Assembly (NCBI RefSeq): GCF_036373705.1
Contig: NW_027102744.1
Location: forward strand, 1 to 64,000
Origin: Amia ocellicauda
Taxonomy: Eukaryota; Chordata; Actinopteri; Amiiformes; Amiidae
Direction of reading: 5' to 3'
Length of the DNA: 64,000 bases
Part shown: positions 56,601-64,000 of the stretch, in pieces
Layout: every line of letters begins with the position of its first letter
Position numbering within the stretch: position 1 is the first letter of the stretch
The notes under the pieces: model-generated
What the model was told of the DNA's origin: nothing
The model's input: the letters and a program-made list of their open reading frames with translations, nothing else
The model's database searches: none
Program-made: the position numbers and the translations under genes

Positions 56601-58415
56601 CATGTTTGTTTTATTATAGCTAAAAATGCGGCACAGCCTGCATTGCCCTGCTTGAGAGGCGTGTCAAGTGGAAAACAGCTGAAGAGATCCGATCGTGCTG
56701 ATAAAGGGAGGTCCGTTCTACAGCGGGGGAGACAGCCACCAGTCACACAAAGGGGAAACACAGCGCCCAGAAAAGCCTTGAGTAAGACAAACCGGGTGGC
56801 ACACGACACCACCGATGTGGGGGTGCAATGTGTGAAAGTGAACCGACCGAGCTCCGCTACTGTAAAAAGAGGTAAACGGGGTAAAAGCACGGTTAAAGCC
56901 ACCACTAGTGGGGATACTGAGATGAAATGTGATCAATCACCCTGTGTTGACATACAGACCCCTGGTGATTGTAGGGCCCTGGTGTTTAGCAAGCAAGCAA
57001 GTCAGCTTGTGGAGGCGTTAAACACCGCTCAGTGCAAAATACATGTTTTGACAAATTTGTTAAAACAAATAGGGAATTGCCCCGTTTCTGATGAGAGTTT
57101 GATGAATCTGTAATTAACACTGTGAATCAATCAGTCTCTGCACGATCGAGAAGGGTTGTTACAAAAAACAACCAATTCTGAAAACAACAATTGACAAACA
57201 ATGAAAAAGGAGAAGCACAAAAACTGTCAGTCTGCTTGTGTAATTAGGGGGGTAATGAGAAATAAAATTAATGCTGCGAAAAGAATGCTGCGTAGGCTTA
57301 AATTTAGAACAAATGTGTCACAATTAGCACGGTCACAGACACTGTTGCACACTCTCCAGACGGGAGGCCATCCGGTAAACTTGGAAATTCAGGAATATAT
57401 AGATCAGGATGTATCTAAGGAACTAGCATCGGTAGCTAATAACAATGATAATCAGATTGGGGGTGGTGATGCTGCAATGTTAGAGATGAATAATGAAAAT
57501 GATGAACAAATGGCTGAGGGTGGCGTTGGCGGGGACCCTCCTCGGGGGTTTTTGGAGATTATTCGTCGCTATGACCGAGAAATTAATAGGTTTCGGGATA
57601 TGGAGTTTTATGAAGAATTCAGGTTTGTGAACCTGGATCTGGTACAATCTTATATGAATGCTGTCCGTATTGTGCATGGAGCTGTGCAAGGATTGCTAAA
57701 TGAAATATCACACAATGTGGGTCCTAATGATTTTGTACAGCTGAGACCGAGCTCGGGGTCATTAAATAATCCTTTCTAATCGAGGAGGCGAAATGTGGGG
57801 GAGCTGGACGCTGCAGATTTCTTAGAGAGCATAGCTAATTTACTACAAAGTCACACCGAAATTCTAACACATGGGAGTTTGCGAATAACGGTCACTGTGA
57901 TTAGAAATATGCAAGGTGGTGGTGGTGCGCGGAGGCGCTTAAAAGGTATTTTATTTAGTAAAATAATAGACATAAACCAAGGTAACAATTTATGTTTTGC
58001 TGCCAGTGTGTACCGCCTGTGGAAGGGTAAAGAATGCACAGATTCCGAAATGTTAGATGGTGCCAAACGAATGCATAGCCAGCTAGGGTTTTCAATTCAG
58101 AAAAAAAAATGTTTATCAGATATTCTGGCATTTGAAAGACTATTGGGGGTCATTATCAAAGTATTGTACCATGAAAACGGATGGGAATATTTTACTACGG
58201 GGCCTACACCTATAAATTCTAAGTATCCGTTGCTCTTATCCTGTATCAAGTGTTGCTCATTGCTTCGCTGTCCTCGTCCTGTACCCTCAGTGTTTTCAGA
58301 GCCCGTTCTTGATCTTGTAGAAATATATTGCAGAAGAGCAGAACTACAATCACACTTTTTCAATGCTATTGCTGTTTTCTACCTCCCTGGTGAGGTACCA
58401 ATGCGGGAAGTTTGA
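56600..58415 (+). mobile_element. Polinton/adintovirus-like remnant
   Basis: Three rightward open segments. 56643-57113 is basic with no domain recognised (begins MPCLRGVSSGKQLKRSDRAD). 57201-57779 has a basic start (RNKINAAKRMLRRLKFR) and an acidic middle. 57795-58415 resembles the start of the Polinton-type, protein-primed DNA polymerase B: a GGGGARRRLKGI turn followed by INQGNNLCFAASVYRLW. The integrase, ATPase, capsid genes and polymerase catalytic core are not in the window. A broken fossil of unknown age. Terminal repeats not found. Confidence 0.5.
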
Positions 58416-59080
58416 GAGAGTATTTCTAAAATGTGTATGATCCAATACACACAGTTATTTAAAAAGCTGACGTCTTGTACATGCTCACCAGAACCAAGCC
58501 TAATTAAATAACACATTTAATATAAAATAAGTACATGTGCAGTAGCCACTTGGACAATTACAGATCCCCAGGTCAAAACACAACAGAAAGACATGGAAGA
58601 TCGTTTTTTCAAATCACACCTGTGGCCCCCCTAACTGTAATTTGGTATTAGTGGGTCAAAGGATTTATTTAGTTCAAGTCATAATAAGATCATATTTTGA
58701 AAGGAAACACTACAGGATGTAATATTTAAAATGACTGTGAGTACCTTTCATTAACATTGTTTTAAAGGCTGGGACCAATATGGTGGAATATCTCCAACAC
58801 ACGGACATTGAGAGACTCGACCCCTTTGTGCTGCTGCTCAGAGACCAACTCTCAGTTGTCTCTGAGTAGGCTATGGATCAACTTCCTTTCCTAATATGAA
58901 GGAGACAATGGATACAAAACTACAAAACCTATAGGCAACTATGAAAAACAGGTGATTATTGTTATTCTTCTCATTATAAACTACTTAATACATCTCTCCC
59001 ATAAAGTACAACAGGATAGTGGTGACGTCATTCAGGATTGGATTGCCATTGGTCAAAAGCCCTCTGAGAGAAATTGTGTG
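58416..59080. other. AT-rich, no gene recognised
   Basis: No coding or RNA signal on either strand. Confidence 0.4.
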
Positions 59081-59084
59081 GCGA

Positions 59085-59285
59085 CACTCCACACTCTTAG
59101 AAGAAATTGTTCTGCACAGAACCATAAAGGGTTCCTCGAGTAATCGCTCTGGTGGATCCCTTTATGGCTCTATGTAGAACCCCTTCAAAGGGGTTACATG
59201 AAGAACCCCCAAACATAGCGTTCTATACAGAATCATTCGTTTTAAAATGTTATATATAGAACCCATTCAAAAGGGGGACACGTGC
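59085..59285. mobile_element. palindromic MITE-like sequence
   Basis: Repeated, inverted words of the type gaaccataaagggttc, gtagaaccccttcaaagggg and atagaacccattcaaaaggg. This resembles a self-complementary miniature transposon family widespread in fish. Exact ends and target duplication could not be fixed. Confidence 0.55.
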
Positions 59286-60470
59286 TATACCTGAATTTGT
59301 TTTCCAAATACAATCTTTAAAAAATGTATGAGTTCATATATACAAACACACATACACAACGTAGAAATCACACTACTAGTGAAGTAACTTCATTTACATT
59401 ATATGCCACAACTCCTCAATTTGGAAAGCAAAAACAAGACATCTGATGTAAAAGTGTAAACTAATTACGAACAGCACTTTTGATTTTTATCTTCAATTCA
59501 GGGGCTACTTATTCGCACAGTAAACTGTATTCTCTCTTCAGAGTGACTGGAATGTTTTTACCTACATTCAACTTAAATATGAAAGTTTCCAAAAACGGCA
59601 TAGTTTTCTTTAAGGCTATTCAATGCCAAACACAAAATTCTCTCTGCTTTCAGTGCTTGTCCTTCAGCATAATTACACAGGTTCATGATGTTCTCATTTC
59701 AATACATTGTTTTCTTATTTAAACTATTTGACTTTGAGCTTACATTGAGAATAAAATCACTTTTGCAAGTAAAACCTGGCCAAGAAAGGAAGCAGCACTA
59801 CAATAAAACAATACACAGAATACAAAGCAGTTCCTTCAAAAGTGAAAGTGATAAAGAGTGATGTCTATCAGTAAATGACGTTGAGATCTATTGCATAATC
59901 TACAACACCTTATACATCAAACCCAATTTACTAATATTATTGTTATGCATTCATTTGTCACATCTGCCTTTGTTGGTAAGGATAACAGTACAGGATCATC
60001 AATATGTACTGTAACGAAACCTGTCCTAGTAAGGTCGTGTCCTAACTGGATTTGACAGAGGAGCGTGTAGCTGCCACCACCTTTGGTTTACCGGACGGTC
60101 CGGTCGAATAACCCTGGAAGCTAAAATTAGTGATGTAAAGGGAGAGTGAAAAGCCAAGAGGAAGTATATAACCAAGTCTTTTTAATAACCAATTTAATAC
60201 GCTGGGTACACAATGTGCAATTTAGGCAAATAGAATAACAATCACAGTATCACTAAACAATCCATAAAAAGTCAATATCCATTAAACAGTTAAGTTAATT
60301 TCTCCCTCAAATACATACGACCAATTATTATAATAAAACCGCAATTGACCTTCATTAAAGAAATACTAAAAAAAAACATACAATAAACACCAATGTAAGT
60401 GAAAAGAAACCACAATATAAACATCAGATAAACCATACAATAAACACACCAATATAAGTTACCACAATTA
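59286..60470. other. AT-rich, no gene recognised
   Basis: Only short unsupported open frames. The stretch 60010-60120 has a few CpG and a TGTAACG word, but no LTR partner was found. Confidence 0.4.
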
Positions 60471-60800
60471 CAACAGCAATTTCAACTAAAAAAGAACACA
60501 ATACAAACTCTTCAATGTAAAGCCAAAATTCACAACAATCCAAAAAAAAAAAAAGACAGAATAAAAGTATGAATGTTGTGTTTATGTGCTGCGTATGATG
60601 ACATTGTCCCGGTGCTCCCGTTTGGTGCAGCACACACACCTCAACACAACATTCAGTCAGTGCGAGTGGTGCGGCCGAGCAGTGTGGCGAAAAAAAAATA
60701 CGATCTTCCAACAGCAATTTCAACTAAAAAAAAAACACAATACAAACTCTTCAATGTAAAGCCAAAATTCACAACAAGCCAAAAAAAAACAAAAAAAAAA
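60471..60800 (+). repeat. local direct duplication, period about 239 bp
   Basis: A block of about 85 bp with acagcaatttcaactaaaaa, ctcttcaatgtaaagccaaa and a following A-run is present at 60471-60556 and again at 60709-60795. The intervening part occurs once. Confidence 0.85.
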
Positions 60801-61780
60801 CGGGTTAATTGCTGTTTTAGATCAATTGATTGGAATATAGCTAATAGGATCAGCAAAATCCAATCAATCAATCACTCACTTGGCCCTGTTACACAGACTG
60901 ATTAATAGCAGTATGTTTAAGTCTAACCATAAATTCATGAATTAAAGCAAAGAAACTGTTACTATGGGCAAGGACTTGTATAAAACCAAGTTTAAACAAT
61001 GAAAACATGTAATCAAATACACATAATCCCACAAACAAACACATATAGATTTAAAATAGAGTCAGAGAGCTCCCGTCAACTGAACAGCTCCCCAGTGGCT
61101 CCAGAGGTTCAGCTCCAGGCTGGATCTAAACATTTAACTGTATATAGAGTGCATATAGAGTGCATAAGGCATCACAAATTATAAATAAATTATATATTCT
61201 ATTATGAGAATAATGTTAAAGTAATACACAATATACACTAAATAATAAAAATAAAGTAATAATAAAGTAAATAAATAGTAATGGTGTTGTCTAAGACCCA
61301 GAAGGACAAGGATTTGTTTGTTAAAAATCATATTATGGACAAATTCTATAAAGTCAAATTAAAGGGAAATGAAAGGCTGAAATCCACAGGAGCAGCACTC
61401 TGGTGCAGCCCTGACAGCCTGATGTAAAATCCAGGCAGGAGAATGTAAACAGAATAGTTATATATTATAGTCTTATTTTCAGAAAATGTTTGGGGCCAGC
61501 ATAAAATACCTGAAATAAATGTTAAAATTAGACCTTGGATTTAAGATGAGTGAAATAGTCAAAGGGTACGAATTTGAAGGATACTATAGAAATATAAAAT
61601 GACAAGCATTGAATAAGTGAGCTAAATTAACATTGAACCATTTAAAGGAGAAAATAAAAATAAAATACTATTTTACAAACCAGAACTACAAAATAAAATG
61701 TTGAAAATTGAATTTGAGCTAATTTCTGAAATGGGAATCTGAGGAAACAGTAAAATATGGTGAAGATATGAATACATAGA
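60801..61780. other. AT-rich, no gene recognised
   Basis: No coding or RNA signal supported. Confidence 0.4.
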
Positions 61781-61925
61781 TGTAGAACCGTCTCGGAAAT
61801 AAGTGGAGAAATCGTGGAGATAAAGCAAATAGAACTTTAATCAAGCCGCTCGGAAGCCCCACGTCAGGCATAATTCCTTCAGTGAGAACTTAATGTTTAC
61901 CAACATGAGTGCAGCTTTATAGGAA
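61781..61925 (-). mobile_element. possible LTR 3' end
   Basis: On the minus strand a tataaag box (61915-61921) is followed by attaaa (61836-61841) and an ending ggttctaca at 61781, in the spacing of an LTR. The other LTR end and target duplication were not found, so the extent to the right is unknown (up to about 62400 is possible). Fossil if real. Confidence 0.3.
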
Positions 61926-64000
61926 AATGACGTAACATCTTATGGCCGTTCATCCAATCAGAAGATACAGGTCCGGGTCCGTTTTATGATCTGTCCTCCC
62001 GTGAAGAGGTGATGGATCCAAAGCAGATGTCCGTCTTTGATGTGCACTAGGAAGATGCGATCCCACGGTCGTCATTTACCTAGTGTCAATCGCTCGTTAA
62101 CAGAAACAATTCCTGCCTATCTGGAGAAATGATTAAGTCATAAACAAATTCTCAGCAGACATCTGTAGGCTATTTCGGCACTGGGTGATCTTTCATTTCT
62201 GACAGGAGTTTCTAACAAATCAACCTTGTTGACCCTTTACTTGTCCTGCTAAATCGAATCTGCTCAGTCTGTATACAAAACTACTTCTAATGCTAGTATT
62301 AATATAAAACATTATATAATTATCACAAAACACTTTCTTCAACTTCCTATACAGAGTCTTCAATAGATAACCAGATACTCCAGGAAATTAAAGGGTCATT
62401 TGGTAGCTGTGAGTTCCACAATGAAGAGTTTTTGAAATTCCCAGATATAAGATCCCTAAATACAGTGTGTAGGTAAGAAATTAACTATTGATCAGTTCAA
62501 TCTGGTTTCGGGAACAGTTCTTCTGAACATGTACCGGTGTAGATTGGACTTCAATAGGAGGAAGTTGACACAATAAGGACATATGAGCCGCGCAGGTGGA
62601 CAGTCTTAGTGCTCACGCAAACTCTTCATTGGGGAAATCATTGACTGGACACATTTTTTGAAACTTTGTTTTCCTGAGGTACCTGGGAATCATTATTGAA
62701 ATCAATTAAAAGGCTTATTTTCTAAAAGATATTTTGTTAAGTAAATATTTTAGTTAAAATAATGGAGTGAAATGTGTGTATAAATAGTAATAATACATGT
62801 CAATAAATATAACTTGAATTTTCTTGTAAGAAATTAGGAAAAGGAGAAAGAACAGCTGTTAGGATACAGAGCAATTTAGTGGGTCTGAGCGATGTTGAGG
62901 AAGGTTTGAGGAAGTTGACGAGGGGTTTAAGAGTTAATAAGGCTTGGGAAGCTGGAAAAAGGGAGTTTGATATGTGTGAAAGACATGTGCTGCCACTTTC
63001 AGCATGAGAGTTGTGATGGTGGTTGAATGGAATATGAGGGAAAATAAGGAAGCTACTGAAGGTATAACTTAATGTAAAATAAATAAATCATTGAATGAGA
63101 TATAGTTTAAAGTCTAAAGTCATGAAATTGTATGGAAATAGTCCTTTCACTAACAGAAATACCCTATCAATTAGGAAGGGATTCACCCCCCAGGAAGGAG
63201 GGGGGGGTCAGTGAAAGTGTCTGTGAGCTCAGCTGGGAAATTGAGAATAGTTACATTACTAATGCTAATAATATTGATGTTGATAGTCTTTGGCAAGATG
63301 GGCAAGATGGGCACTGCCTGTGGTATCTGTTCCAACAGAGCTCTCGATTGCTTAATTGAACCTTAATCAGAGCATTTTCATTATTTTTAACTGTAGAGGG
63401 TTTAAGTTAAGCATAGAATTGTATGAATAACATATTAAAGAACCAACTCTTTTTTACACAATTTGAAAAGTACAATCTAAGCCGGTTGTTCATTCAATGG
63501 AGTCATTAAGTGTCCGGTTGAACAGAAAGCAGCAGGTCGGGGCCTAACCGATGAGCCGCTGCCCTCTGCTCAAACCTGCAGCTCGCCAGGCAGGCGAGTA
63601 GATTCAACACAATTCATATTAAAGATGCGACTCGGGTCCGAGACCGGCAGCAGCCAATGAGAGTCGAGCACATCCACGAAAACAAGTTACATTATTTTGA
63701 GTTTTTGATTTTGATTTTCATAAGTATTGATTCAAATACCTCAAATAACAATAGTTGTTTTGGGGCATCATGATGCAAAAGACCTAAATTCCGTGAAATC
63801 CTGCCTGTCATTAAATGTGAGCAGCCCACCATTTTAAATATCGTCTGGGATTTAAAGAATCGCGTTAGCGTGGGTCTAGCTTTAATTTCAACACTTGTCA
63901 AGACACTTTTGGACTTTTGCACTTTTTTTACACGACATGTAATGAAAGCTTTTACTTTGCAGAACAATCTGAAGCAGAGTGACCATGATTTCACTTCGCT
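61926..64000. other. no gene recognised
   Basis: AT-rich sequence with a small CpG-containing patch at 63480-63670. An open frame at 63132-63359 shows no domain. A possible splice acceptor (ttactttgcag at 63950-63960) lies near the edge, but what follows is too short to judge. Confidence 0.35.

Noticed and set aside
60010-60893. LTR bounded by TGTAAC and GTTACA
   Set aside because: Only six bases are inverted, no target duplication, and internal signals are not in LTR order.
63132-63359. 75-codon open frame near the right edge
   Set aside because: No domain, no splice context and no neighbouring exon found.

Overview
This is eukaryotic, almost certainly ray-finned fish, DNA. The support is intron-bearing gene fragments, very long TA, TG, GA and CATA microsatellites, a CR1-like LINE, two different Tc1-like transposons, hAT-type elements, a Polinton-like DNA polymerase fragment, and vertebrate-type 5S rRNA, U5, U6, tRNA-Lys and tRNA-Tyr sequences. 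The species cannot be fixed from sequence alone. Nothing here is prokaryotic; there is no operon, CRISPR array or ribosome binding site.

1-10,454 is a patchwork of dispersed repeats: two copies of a composite repeat that carries a U5 snRNA (one 3' half only, one nearly full length), a frameshifted LINE, a Tc1/mariner-type element with a 428-bp solo LTR nested in it, and a shortened Tc1 element at the centre of a 400-bp inverted repeat. 10,455-13,060 holds exons of a BEN-domain gene, apparently damaged in the BEN exon. 13,061-17,160 is more transposon debris, ending in a 1.9-kb LTR with primer-binding site that interrupts a second Tc1-like transposase.

17,161-54,143 is the remarkable part, a cluster of RNA polymerase III genes. 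First come nine tandem 5S rRNA repeats of about 330 bp (the last cut off), then a U6 snRNA-like sequence, then a 33-kb tandem array of tRNA-Lys(TTT) and intron-containing tRNA-Tyr(GTA), all on the minus strand. Each tRNA segment (about 0.96 kb) is separated from the next by a hAT element that itself carries a nested solo LTR. Long units (about 3.63 kb) and short units (about 2.70 kb) alternate, giving a higher-order dimer of about 6.36 kb. The short units arose by one deletion that cuts tRNA-Lys and removes tRNA-Tyr.

54,144-58,415 contains open segments on both strands around a central intergenic stretch. The rightmost resembles the N-terminal part of the Polinton/adintovirus DNA polymerase B and is treated as a fossil. 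58,416-64,000 is AT-rich, with a palindromic MITE-like sequence, a local duplication and a possible LTR end, and no gene that I can support.
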